A program made the position numbers and the translations under genes. 24,550 nucleotides of DNA from Theristus sp. LFF4_11 (Eukaryota; Nematoda; Chromadorea; Monhysterida; Xyalidae). Location: assembly GCA_030248135.1 (NCBI GenBank), contig JASANC010003031.1:1-24550 (forward strand), in the 5' to 3' direction. A model generated the notes under the pieces. The model saw nothing but the letters and a program-made list of their open reading frames with translations, had not been told where the DNA came from and searched no databases. Each line of letters begins with the position of its first letter. Positions within the stretch are counted from its first letter, which is position 1. Below are positions 11,201 to 18,836 of the stretch, in pieces.

Positions 11201-12655
11201 CTGGTGGCAAGTAGTCTTGGGGACGATCAAAATTTGAAGTTTGGTAGATAGGTATACGCTGAAAAGGCGTAAAAACAGTTTATGCTTCAATGTAAGCTAA
11301 AAACGTTTAAAAATAAAAGATTAGCGAATTAATGCCTAAAATTAGCGAATTTTATAGAAAATTCAAGCAAAAAACGTACATGCTAGCTAGGTAAAAAATT
11401 GACCCATTCTATGCTTTCGAAAACAAAAATTTTCAGGTAGGTAGCTGGCTAAAAAATTTTCAGGTTGTAGTAGCTGAGCCAACAAACATCTCACATAAAG
11501 GTAGATTCGAAAATCTCCCAGCCCCCTCTCCTAAAACAACCTTCCCCCAACTCTCTGTGGGATCAGTTTTATAAAAGCTTGCTTGGTGATCCAGTTGTGC
11601 TACTACACCACTGAATGCAATCATGAAACATTCATCACAAATCGTTTTTTTACGCAAACTGATTCGCCATTATCTGCTCTTCAATCTGTTGCGAGGAAAT
11701 TAAAATGTGATGTTTCATAAGTTTATTGAGACGCCCAACCTAAAGCTTCATTACTAAAGCGCACGCGCACGGGCATCGGCATGCTCATGCTCATGATCCA
11801 CTAGCGCGCCTGCACACGCTCCGCACTCAACAAGAGCTTGTTCAAAACGCAATTCTTCTGACATCTTCCTTCTTGAAAAGGCCTGGCTTAGGTTAGGATT
11901 AGGTCAGGATTATGTTTAGCTTTGAATTAGGCTTTAGGATTAGGTTTTGGTTTAGGCTTGTTTAGGCAACGTCTGCCAACATCAGTGCTTTGATTTAGTA
12001 CGACAGGCCAACCGACGCCCAATGGTGTGACACTGCTCAACTAGAACGCTTTTATGAAACTGGTCCAACAAATGGCTGCCAACACCAACCACACTGTTTG
12101 CTGTGATTTTGGTGCAATTCATTTCTTTAACTGAATTGAATGGGCAACTAGGATGCGCTGGACGCAAGAGTGAAGCAAACTAAGTGGCAGTTGTGTCGTT
12201 GCAGTCAGCGTGTTCAACGAGTACACACGTATCTTCGTGGTGCGCATTCGTCGTGAGTGCCAGCCGTTGCTCGCCTCTGCTCTGCCGTTCGTGACGCACA
12301 TCGCAGGTGCACCAAACGTTCTCTTTTCATTGTTGCATAGCAGCGCTCGCGTTCCAACTCGAAACAGTAAATTCAACGGGTTTGTTTGTGTTGAAAACTC
12401 TGATTGCTTCCAGGCAATGCGGTGACGTTGGTCACTGTTTTCATCGGTGGCAGCATTCGTGCATGTGAGAAGCATCTGCTGCCGCATTACAGGCGAGAAC
12501 TCGCTTGCAGGCTCGTTGCCACTGAAAATCTGGGCAAGTTTGCTTGCTTCGTTCTTTGTCAGTTTTTTTCTCAGCAAAATTCACACACGCACACAAAGCA
12601 CAAGACTAGAGGGCATTTATTTGCCCTAATAGAAGACTCCACATGTTGCATTTAG
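5216..12655 (+). CDS. POP5: Ribonuclease P/MRP protein subunit POP5 (four exons)
   Basis: POP5 is a small protein subunit of the nuclear RNase P and RNase MRP ribonucleoproteins, which mature tRNA 5' ends and process pre-rRNA. Exons: 5216-5235, 8682-8863, 12205-12306 and 12414-12655. All junctions are GT-AG and in phase (phases 2, 1 and 1). Exon 1 gives MVKFKN plus a split Arg; exon 2 continues YFLLEIYP and ends in EIHGDYG...KHTMK; exon 3 reads SVFNEYTRIFVVRIRRE...SALPFVTHIAG; exon 4 has FIGGSIRACEKHLLPHYRREL. These match the conserved Pop5/Rpp14 blocks of the human protein as I recall them (MVRFKxRYLL start, VHGxFG, YLNAYTGIVLLR, SALPFITY, VGGTIRTCQKFL) in the right order and spacing. The predicted length is about 181 residues, against about 163 in human. 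The residues after about 140 (His/Thr/Lys-rich) are unlike the family and may be misread. Introns 1 and 2 are full of transposons; intron 3 is 107 bp. Confidence 0.9.
5261..6433 (+). mobile_element. GATA-rich MITE-like element, interrupted by a hAT insertion
   Basis: The ends CATAGTTGTTC (5261-5271) and GAACAACTATG (6423-6433) are exact inverses. Inside are poly-G tracts, GATAGATAGATAGCTGG blocks at both sides, and an AT-rich core with the palindrome TTTGTGTCTTCGAAGACAAAA. The left end is split from the rest by the hAT element 5292-6033; removing that element and one TSD copy restores a continuous sequence. An inverted copy lies at 16918-17368 and a diverged copy at about 11217-11545. It is non-coding and lies in POP5 intron 1, 25 bp after the exon 1 donor. 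Confidence 0.7.
5292..6033. mobile_element. Non-autonomous hAT-like element (742 bp), nested
   Basis: The ends are TAGGGTTGTTAAAAAAAAC and GTTTAACAACCCTA, with a perfect 8-bp TSD GTTGGGGG (5284-5291 and 6034-6041). It is inserted in the G-rich left part of the GATA-rich element. Homopolymer A/T blocks lie inside each end around a core of about 500 bp. The core contains the block also found at 1466-1798. No transposase frame was recognised; the frame to about 5575 is a chance read-through. Confidence 0.88.
6447..6480 (+). mobile_element. Left end fragment of a second GATA-rich element
   Basis: CATAGTTGTTC appears again 13 bp after the end of the first copy, followed by a GGGGAGGGGGGCGGGGGGG tract, as at the left ends of the other copies. 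It is cut off at about 6481, where the right end of a hAT element begins. Confidence 0.5.
6482..6698. mobile_element. Truncated right end of the BamHI-site-rich hAT family
   Basis: From AGAACACTAAACTAAAG to CCGGCTCCATCCCTA this matches the right 250-270 bp of the two complete copies at 7152-8629 and 9640-11155, with about 30 bp missing before the CCGGATCCGG-rich end. The 8 bp after the end are CTCTAGTC, but no matching left duplication remains because the left part is gone. Confidence 0.8.
6827..6982 (+). repeat. Dispersed repeat, copy 1 (about 155 bp)
   Basis: GCGCGCATAGATGGGTAA through CCACATACAGATTGAAACTAG recurs, diverged, at 9488-9636. Shared motifs include CATGCACGA, GACGCGGGAATTCAAAA and CCGAGTCACT. 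Within the same region ACATACAGATTG...CGCATTGAGTCG is also duplicated at about 6723 and 6949. The family is unassigned. Confidence 0.55.
7152..8629 (-). mobile_element. hAT transposon copy 1, decayed (1478 bp)
   Basis: The ends TAGGGATGGATCCGG and CCGGCTCCATCCCTA are flanked by a perfect 8-bp TSD, CAGCCCAC (7144-7151 and 8630-8637). Both ends are dense in CCGGATCCGG and GCAAATTTGC-like palindromes that probably served as transposase binding sites (inference). The interior carries a broken hAT transposase C-terminus on the - strand. Near 8133-8162 there is a C-rich insertion of about 29 bp ending TTGTCTTCGGTACTG that copy 2 lacks; the same ending follows hAT copy A at 2918-2935. It is inserted in POP5 intron 1, 52 bp before exon 2. 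Confidence 0.92.
7411..8144 (-). pseudogene. hAT transposase C-terminal fragment, broken
   Basis: The - strand reads the C-terminal part of a hAT transposase in three pieces: about 8144-7887 (VDPRFKNTAV), 7890-7675 (acidic linker, LEDELRGEMNMY) and 7638-7411 (DFWRLNSSKYPKLSTIARRY, ASERMFSEARQ, SRLSTQNAEKVMFLN). The last is the classic hAT dimerisation region. Compared with copy 2 there is a frameshift near 7888, and a stop plus small insertion near 7675. The BED zinc finger and the N-terminal catalytic part are absent, so it cannot be functional. Confidence 0.85.
8974..9329 (+). mobile_element. tRNA-derived SINE with 14-bp target-site duplication
   Basis: The head contains an RNA polymerase III A box TGGCTGAGTGG (8990-9000) and B box GGTTCGAATCC (9033-9043) at tRNA-like spacing. 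The body of about 280 bp is not tRNA, and the 3' end is an AACAACAAC repeat (about 9309-9330) after a G tract. The whole is flanked by ACCATATTGGTTCT at 8960-8973 and again at 9330-9343. This is a complete SINE insertion by target-primed reverse transcription. The anticodon region pairs poorly and there is no 3' acceptor strand, so it is not a working tRNA gene. It lies in POP5 intron 2. Confidence 0.9.
9488..9636 (+). repeat. Dispersed repeat, copy 2
   Basis: Diverged copy of 6827-6982 (GCGCGCATAGATAGGTAA..., GACGCGGGAATTCAAAA). The hAT copy 2 insertion falls at its right edge. Confidence 0.55.
9640..11155 (-). mobile_element. hAT transposon copy 2 (1516 bp)
   Basis: It has the same ends as copy 1 and a perfect 8-bp TSD, CTGCCAAT (9632-9639 and 11156-11163). 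The interior is about 90 per cent alike by eye and retains a longer open transposase fragment. It is inserted in POP5 intron 2. At about 1.5 kb, both copies are too short for a full hAT transposase (typically about 600 residues), so they are internally deleted derivatives that would need a transposase from elsewhere. Confidence 0.92.
9891..10598 (-). pseudogene. hAT transposase C-terminal fragment, 235 codons open
   Basis: The open frame starts near 10598 and runs to the stop at about 9891. In order it shows CALKQRIEQ, VDPRFKNTAVIFENEGA, an acidic/basic linker (SEREPEPKKK), then LEDELRDEMNMYESDVFID and the hAT dimerisation block with DFWRLNSSKYPKLSTIARRY, SERMFSEARQ and SRSRLSTENAEKV. About 400 N-terminal residues of a normal hAT transposase, including the BED finger and most of the catalytic core, are absent. 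It is best read as a deleted relic whose remaining frame happens to be intact, though a truncated product could in principle dimerise with a full transposase (inference). Confidence 0.85.
11217..11545 (+). mobile_element. Diverged copy of the GATA-rich element
   Basis: The order of motifs follows 6041-6433: GATCAAAATTTGAAGTTTGGTAGATAGG, then AAAATTAGCGAATTTT, AAAAATTGACCCATTCTATGCTTTCGAAAAC, TTTTCAGGTAGGTAGC and AGCTGAGCC, ending CTCCTAAAACAACC. It is more decayed than the other copies, and the poly-G blocks are reduced. It lies in POP5 intron 2, directly after hAT copy 2. Confidence 0.55.
11546..12204. other. Rest of POP5 intron 2
   Basis: There is no coding signal I would defend. A TTAGGATTAGG-like degenerate patch lies at 11886-11970. 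GC-rich CGCACGCGCACGGGC and GCATGCTCATGCTCATG strings lie near 11760-11800. The intron ends GTCGTTGCAG, the acceptor for POP5 exon 3. Confidence 0.4.
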
Positions 12656-12780
12656 GGTTGTTAGCCAGGATAAAAACCGTTTTTCCCGAAAAAAATACGT
12701 TTTTCAAAGGCAAAGATTTAGAAGTTGAAAAACTGGGTTTAATTTTCTTGTTTTTTCAGTTTTTTAAATTTCTAATAATC
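12653..12780 (+). mobile_element. Possible left-end fragment of a hAT-type element
   Basis: TAGGGTTGTTAGCCAGGATAAAAACCG resembles the left end of the 12885-13657 family (TAGGGTTGGCAAAATACCG) and the TAGGGTTGTT end at 5292. No right end or TSD is found, so it would be a truncated fragment. Its first three bases are the stop codon of the POP5 reading frame. Confidence 0.35.
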
Positions 12781-12884
12781 TCCATAATTTCCGTCATCAA
12801 CATAAATTTCTCATTGATGTTATTCCCCTCCCCCTTCCCCACTTGAGTAAAAAGAGAGTGGGGAAGAATGTAATGAGTCGAATG

Positions 12885-13657
12885 TAGGGTTGGCAAAATA
12901 CCGTTTTTTTTCAAATCGTGATAAAAAAAACCTGTATTTTTACCGGTAAAATTACGGTAATTTTACCGGAAAAAAACGAAAGCCAAAAAGTTGTAAAAAC
13001 CCACATATTTTTCGCAGCCGACTTTCAACTTGAACCAGGACTTGTGAAAACAGCTTTCAGAATGCTTTGTTCAAAATATCGTGCACCAACAAAGAAAATA
13101 AATTATGTTTGGGCTTGAAAACCCAAAAGGTCAGCAATAAATCGAACATTATCTTTTGCTCAATAATTTATATTCCACCAATTACATAGAAAAAAACCAC
13201 ACCGTTTTCACCGGACAGTCTTTGGTCACAATAGACGAACACAATTTGCTGCAATAACGCAGTTAAACCGAATCAGTTCAGTCAGTTCAGATCAAAAAGA
13301 AAACAAATCAGTAATTGTGTAAGAAAGACAATGTTGAGCGACATTTGGAATTTTTGAAATTTTCAGCTCAGCTCGGCAGCTCCAGCCGATTCTTGCACAT
13401 CGCTTAACAGTTCTTTCAAACATCAGTGTCAATTTCCTCATCATATTTTTCTTGGTCACAGATTTTCTCATTTTCTCATCAAAAATGATATAAAAACTCA
13501 GGGTCCGAAATTGAAAAAAACCGGAAAAATACGAAAAAAATTGGAAAAATACAGAAACGGTCTTTTTCCCGTTTTTTTCAAGGCACCAATTTTCGCTCTG
13601 GTAAAAAACGCGTATAAATACGTGTTTTTTACCGGTATTTTTACCATGCCAACCCTA
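12885..13657. mobile_element. Non-autonomous hAT-like element, third family (773 bp)
   Basis: The ends are TAGGGTTGGCAAAATACCG and GGTATTTTTACCATGCCAACCCTA, with a perfect 8-bp TSD GTCGAATG (12877-12884 and 13658-13665). The TACCGGTAAAATTACGGTAA-type repeats near both ends are subterminal. A core of about 500 bp shows no recognisable protein. It lies just downstream of POP5. Confidence 0.88.
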
Positions 13658-13665
13658 GTCGAATG

Positions 13666-14285
13666 CAACAGTGAATCGACTAAATTTTTTTCTAATCTTT
13701 GAACTACACCTTTGTACACACCTGATCATCGCTCACAGCACTTTCGGACTGTGAACGGTCGAAAACAACTGTGAAGACAACTACGCTGATGCTAAGATAA
13801 AATGGAGATTTGCAAAATTGCTGAGAAAGCTCAAAACTTCTAAAACGTATTATTTTGATTTATTGTCATATTATTTATTATTATTTAGTTTCCGACTTGT
13901 TTCTCATTTTTTAAGCAAAAACCTAGTTTTTACTCAAATGCCGTAGCCTCTATTTTTGGTCTGGCTTTAAACACTGCAAAATTAGATTACCAGGTTTTGT
14001 GCTTGGGCCGAAGCGCCACTTTGGTTTTTTCTTAAGTTCTTTTATTTGGTTATTTGGTTTCCCGGTTTTTACGAAAACTGGAAAGTAACCGGTTCTTTCG
14101 GATTTCCGATTTTCAAATTTTCGATTAAATAAAACCTAACCAAATAACAAAACCCAGAAAACAGCTTGCAAAGCCGGTTTTTGCCAGCGCTAGTTGCATT
14201 GGTTCCATCAACATTTTAAGAGCTTTTAAACGCAAGCGATGTTTTATGTATTCATGAATCGTGTTTGGTGTCATTTTTATTTCAG
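13666..14285. other. AT-rich intergenic stretch
   Basis: There is no convincing gene or repeat. A partial inverted pair (TTTTATTTGGTTATTTGG near 14040 and CCAAATAACAAAA near 14138) surrounds CCGGTTCTTTCGG-type sequence and may mark a decayed element. Confidence 0.3.
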
Positions 14286-14356
14286 TGGAGCGCACTCGTA
14301 TCCAATCAGCCATTCGAGACAGCTATCAAGTGAAACTACCCAGCTCCTGTGCGTGA
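14286..14356 (+). CDS. Possible 3'-terminal exon, unassigned
   Basis: The acceptor-like TTTTTATTTCAG ends at 14285. It is followed by an open frame ending TGA at 14354-14356, reading ERTRIQSAIRDSYQVKLPSS and then CA. The composition looks like protein, but the frame is only 22 codons and I found no upstream exon. An antisense frame (14313-14125) covers the same bases. Low confidence; the protein is not recognised. Confidence 0.2.
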
Positions 14357-14760
14357 TGCTGTCGTTGTCGTCGTCGTTCATTGTCGCTCGTTCTTTGAAC
14401 ACGGGATCTTTGCAAGCTTATTTACTCTGAATTTATTGTCAGTTATTCTGCTTCAGTATTTTTACAGGCATTGCCAGTCTAAGTTATTTTACGAGTTGTT
14501 GCTTTTGCTCACTCTGGTTTTAAATTGTTGTTGTTTGCAAAATTCAGATTACGAATGAAAACGACTGATCAGTAATCACAAGTCACAACACCTAGCGGAC
14601 TATTGGACAAAGTTGTTTAGACAGTCAAAGCCTAGAAGAGAATAACAGAATGTCGTTGTGCAAATTGCAAGTCTGAAACCTGTAAAAAGTTGATCATACC
14701 CAAGTGCACGTTTAATGGCACGTTACCTTTTCTTATTAGTGTTGTTGTAATTCACTTAAT

Positions 14761-14877
14761 GAACAATTTGTTGTCACGCGTGGGCAGTTTGTGAACTGGG
14801 GGCTTCAACTTCACACCTGCTTGACTTGGGAGAATACCTTCAAAAAAGTCACAAATGGCGTATTCATTATTGTGAAA
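14761..14877 (-). repeat. Dispersed 117-bp repeat, copy 1
   Basis: GAACAATTTGTTGTCACGCG through CACAAATGGCGTATTCATTATTGTG recurs at 18517-18634 with about 90 per cent identity. On the - strand both copies encode LKPPVHKLPTRDNKLF after an FEGIL motif, but amino-acid changes are frequent and the open stretch is short. It is probably a fragment of an unidentified repeat rather than a gene. Confidence 0.6.
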
Positions 14878-15020
14878 CAATATTATCTTTTCATGCGATG
14901 GAGGCGTAGTAATGTTGAATGATGTGCGGAAAAGCCGCACAGCTAAAAAGCTGTTTCACGCCCGAACGTAGTTCGAATATGAAATGAAATAATTTGTTCA
15001 GTGAGAAAAGATTCTGATTA

Positions 15021-15451
15021 CCGTATTACCTCTATTAAACCCCCCCCCCAAAATTAACCCCCCCCCCCAAAAAAAATAAACCCCCACCCCCTCGACAAGT
15101 TTCCAAATAATCCCCCCAAAAATAAACCCCCATGGGGGTTTATTAGAAACCTGTTTAAAACACATACCCAGCGAATTCAGTGGCTGAATGCAGTGACATT
15201 GGTGAAATTGTGCTACCAAAGGCCCCAAAGGGATGAGTTAATGGTAATTTCATTACAAAAGGCTGTTACAAAAGGAAATCTCTGTGAAAAGGAGAAGTTT
15301 CTGCGACTTCCTTCCTGCCATGAAAGGTATTTTTGCCATTTTGCCCACCCCTAAAAATGGTTTCCAAATAAACCCCCCCCAAAATAAACCCCCACCCCCA
15401 GAAGTCGCTGAAGAAATAAACCCCCATGGGGGTTTATTAGAGGTAATACGG
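15021..15451. mobile_element. TA-flanked MITE with poly-C and CCCCCATGGGGG palindromes (431 bp)
   Basis: The ends are CCGTATTACCTCTATTAAAC and GTTTATTAGAGGTAATACGG, flanked by TA (15019-15020 and 15452-15453), as expected for Tc1/mariner-type mobilisation. Inside, AATAAACCCCCATGGGGGTTTATTAG occurs twice (near 15120 and 15416) as perfect palindromes, alongside AAATAAACCCCCACCCC-type repeats. No coding frame is present. Confidence 0.8.
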
Positions 15452-15796
15452 TAGTTTTTTCTCAATTTATTGCAACAAATCTGATGTCAGAGAACGTTAA
15501 ATTTTGCTGATTTCAAATTGCCGCACAGCTATGAAACATTTTCTCTGTCTGTGCGTGCAAACGTATATTGGGACACGTTTAATAAGAAAACACGTCCCTC
15601 TAGTTCCGCCTTGATAACATGGCAACCTGTTGAGCAACTCGAAATTTGATGTGTCCAATCCAACCTTTAGCCATTGCTGATCACAGTGATGCTTGGTTAA
15701 AAAAGCATGCGTGAACGTTTTCAAAATGCCATGTTTAATGTTAAAACCATTTTTAACCAACGTTATACCAGGAAATGTTGGGTTTTAAACTGTGTA

Positions 15797-15878
15797 GTCC
15801 CGCGGTTGTCCCTCCCCGCGCTGTCTCGTCCCGCAACAGGGCTGTCCTGTTCCGCGTCCCGCGGGAAATTTGCGGGAC
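15797..15878. repeat. Degenerate GTCCCGC repeats
   Basis: Variants of TCCCGC(G) recur about eight times in 80 bp (GTCCCGCGG, CTCGTCCCGCAACAGG, TCCGCGTCCCGCGGG), ending with the inverse GCGGGACAACAG. It may be one end of a decayed element related to the GGCCCG-type arrays nearby. Unassigned. Confidence 0.4.
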
Positions 15879-15950
15879 AACAGAAGTGCCGAAGACAAAA
15901 ATGACACATGTTTATGAACGGTGGTTGCGTGGCGACACCCACCGGGGGGG

Positions 15951-16689
15951 GTACAATTCCGGCCCGCTAATTCCGGCCTGAAGAGTTCCGGCCCGTTCAT
16001 TCCGGCCCGAAGAATTCCGGCCCGAAGAATTCCGGCCCGGAGAATTCCGGCCCGGAGAATTTTCGCCAGCACGAACAATATTAAACCACACGAAGTGATT
16101 TTGGTAATAAAATAAAAAATATCGATGTTTACATGTTGCAGTGTATTTTCAATGATGTTCGTCCTGTTTGCTTTTTTGCAAAAAGAAACCTTTTGGGAAG
16201 AAAGAAATTACAAACAAAACGATTATTTTTTATCATGAACAGGATTTGTGACCCTTTTACCTTATCAAAAAGGCTTGGCTTAGGATTAGGATTAGGAACC
16301 TACAACGAGTCATTGCAAGCAAAAGTTCTGATCAAAAATAAAAAAATCACTTAAGAATGTATACAAATCGGAGTGTATGCAAATTTCGATGGGGGAGGCA
16401 CTAGTGCAGAAGCTCAAGTCAAGTCATTATGTTCAACTTGCTGGAACAAAAAATACAAACTTCAGGTATAGTTCTGCACGGCTAACAAAGCTTCAAACTA
16501 GCTGCATGAATTTATTTATTTACAATTTGATTACCAAAAATCACTTTGTGTGGTTTAATATTGGTCTTGCTGGCGAAAATTCATCGGGCCGGAATTCTCC
16601 GGGCCGGAATTCTTCGGGCCGGAATTCTTCGGGCCGGAATGAGCGGGCCGGAATTCTTCGGGCCGGAATTTCGCGGGCCGGAATAGTAC
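15951..16689. mobile_element. Element with TIRs made of tandem GGCCCGAA-type arrays (739 bp)
   Basis: The left terminus (15951-16113) is seven to eight tandem copies of about 15 bp (AATTCCGGCCCGAAG and variants), followed by GAATTTTCGCCAGCA and TATTAAACCACACGAAGTGA. The right terminus (about 16526-16689) is the inverse of all of it, including matching variant units in the same order. GTAC flanks both ends (15951-15954 and 16686-16689) and may be a 4-bp TSD. The interior of about 410 bp has a TTAGGATTAGG patch but no recognised gene. Confidence 0.8.
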
Positions 16690-16917
16690 ACGAGCCGTGG
16701 CACCCATACATAAGGCCCGCTCCTTTTTTACGAAAAGTGAAGGGTGCGTTTAATTTTTGTGCACGAATTTTTTTACCTTTTTCTTAATTTTAATGGAGGA
16801 TGTTTTATTACGTGTGAGTTACGTGTATTGTGTTGTGGACACTGGACAACAAAATCAATATCATGTACCCATAGACAGTATCGAAGATGACAGACATTTT
16901 TAGGTAGGTACGGAGGG

Positions 16918-17368
16918 CATAGTTGTTCTAGGGGGGGGGGGGGGGGGCTGGGGGACGGTCTCCCCAAAAAAATTTCGGATCTATCTCTATCAAAGACGTT
17001 TTTCGGCTCGATCAGCTATTATCTATCCAACAAATTTTCCCAGCCAGCTATCTATCTGAAAATTTTTGTCTTCGAAGACAAAATGAGTCAATTTTTGACC
17101 AAAATTGACTATTTTTGCTCTAAATTCTTTAAAATTTCGCTACTTTTAGGTAAAACTTGCGTGTGTACTTGGTTTTTAGTGTATTTTAAGCCTTATTTAG
17201 CTGTTTTTATAGCTTTTTAGCGTTTTAGCTATCTATCTATCTATCTGATTTTTAAATTTTGACCGGCGGCCAGCTTCGCCCCCCCCCCCCAAAGTCACAT
17301 GCCCCCCCAAAATTTTCCAGCTATCTATCTATCTGGAAAATGTGCTCCAGCTATCTATATCGCCCCCC
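16918..17368 (-). mobile_element. GATA-rich element, inverted copy
   Basis: It begins CATAGTTGTTCTAGGGGGG and reads as the reverse complement of 6041-6433. It has CTATCTATCTATCTG blocks, GTCTTCGAAGAC, TTTTGACCAAAATTGACTATTTTTGCTC, poly-C tracts and GGAGC / CCAGCTATCTATATCG at the far end. The distal CATAGTTGTTC-type terminus is missing, so this copy is truncated on its left (element) side. Confidence 0.7.
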
Positions 17369-17369
17369 T

Positions 17370-18016
17370 GTACTTCTTTACACCTGTCACTTTTGGTGAA
17401 AGCAGAGCGCTCGTGCACACAGGAAGGAACTACAATGTAAAACGCAACCACTTCGTTTGGCTTTTTGATCGTTGTTTTGTTGAATGGAGTGCTTTTTTAG
17501 AAATCATGAAACAAGGCTTTCTGATCGCGGTCTAATCATGAGACAAAACAGGTGGTTATTTTAGTTTGCAACAAACAACCTAGCAGTCAATTCGCATTCT
17601 GTGGCATTCTGTTGGCGTCTGCTCAATTTGTTTACTTCCCAGTTCTGCAAGATTTTGCATCTTGCAGTCAGCTTATTATTTCGAAAGCAAACAAGCATTG
17701 AAAACATGTCATGTTGTCGTCTCTAAGCGCTTTCTTTTTAGTTCGGTTGAAAACAATGTAAAGAAAGAAACAAAGATTTCAAGGTTAACAAAGGTGAGTT
17801 TGAAAAGCTAAAAAAATCTGGTTTTGTTTCTGCGCTAATTCGCAAACACTCCGGCTGAGGCTGTTGACCAGTTTTATCACAGTGCATGTTCTGATTGGAC
17901 TGCTGAATATTGTTTTGTTTTTTACAGATTCTGTTTTGCCTCGCAGTGTTTTAAACCTGGGTGGTTTCAGTATTATCTCATTTTCTGTTCACTCAACATT
18001 TCCGTAAGCACATTAG
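17370..18016. other. Stretch without an assigned gene
   Basis: Isolated splice-like signals occur (AAAGGTGAGT near 17791, TTTTTTACAG near 17927, CCTCGCAG near 17947). A frame to 17535 reads HTGRNYNVKRNHFVWLFDR. They could belong to a gene that includes the candidate exon at 18017-18158, but I could not build a model. Confidence 0.25.
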
Positions 18017-18158
18017 GCGACCAACTACTGCCACCGACTGCGTATACGTTCTCTTGCGCAATCTGGTTAAGTCGGCCATATCCATAGCTAGTAGCAACAC
18101 TGCCGAGCGTCTGGCTGTTCTTTCATCGTTCCAATCTACGACCATAAATGTGGATTCT
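18017..18158 (+). CDS. Possible internal exon, unassigned
   Basis: The open frame ends at a canonical donor, TCT|GTAAGT (18159), after an acceptor-like CACATTAG (to 18016). The translation RPTTATDCVYVLLRNLVKSA, then ISIASSNTAERLAVLSSFQS, has balanced codon use and protein-like composition, unlike the surrounding repeats. I do not recognise the protein. The opposite strand is also open across the same bases (with TFMVVDWNDERTARRSAVLL), so the strand is uncertain. Confidence 0.3.
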
Positions 18159-18516
18159 GTAAGTGCTTCGTGTTTCGGTTGTTCCCTTCTTCCCACCTCG
18201 TTTTATGTTTTGTTCGATTTGTCATTTTTTGCCGCTGTGACTGTACTGTCACCCAACATTACGAACAGCAACGAGCACATACGGTGAAAAACAAGCGAAT
18301 TCATTTTTTGTTGCATTTTGAAATGAAATGCCGTCATAACAACACCGTTATTGTTTGTGCGTGCATCGTACTTTTTAACCAAAATTTTATGGTAACGCCA
18401 ATGAGTGTTATTTTTATTAAAAACGAATATTGGACTCGCGCACTTTTTCATCATTATTTGGTATTCGGTGCTAGTTCAAATGAAGATCACGCCCATTCGC
18501 GAGCGAAGCGGACAGA

Positions 18517-18634
18517 GAACAATTTGTTGTCACGCGTGGGCAGTTTGTGAACTGGGGGCTTCAACTTCAGACCTGTCTGACTTTGGAGAATACCTTCAAA
18601 AACCGTCACAAATGGCGTATTCATTATTGTGACG
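18517..18634 (-). repeat. Dispersed repeat, copy 2
   Basis: Second copy of the repeat at 14761-14877. Differences include CAGACCTGTCTGACTTTGG in place of CACACCTGCTTGACTTGGG. Confidence 0.6.
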
Positions 18635-18836
18635 AATACGAGCTGTCTTAAATTTGGACATTTTTTTGACGAACCCCCTCCCATGTGCAGCAACGTTTTA
18701 CAATCTCAGATTTTTTTGTTTTTGCACAAGAGTTTCGCACATGCTATGATTTGAAATTAAACATAATAGGCGTATGAAAAATGCTTTAGAAGATTTTCTC
18801 TTGCGTTTTCAGCAAAACAAACACGTCGCAAAAATA

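Noticed and set aside
12119..12577. 152-codon frame on the - strand
   Set aside because: It is antisense to POP5 exons 3 and 4, whose + strand translation matches the family and splices in phase.
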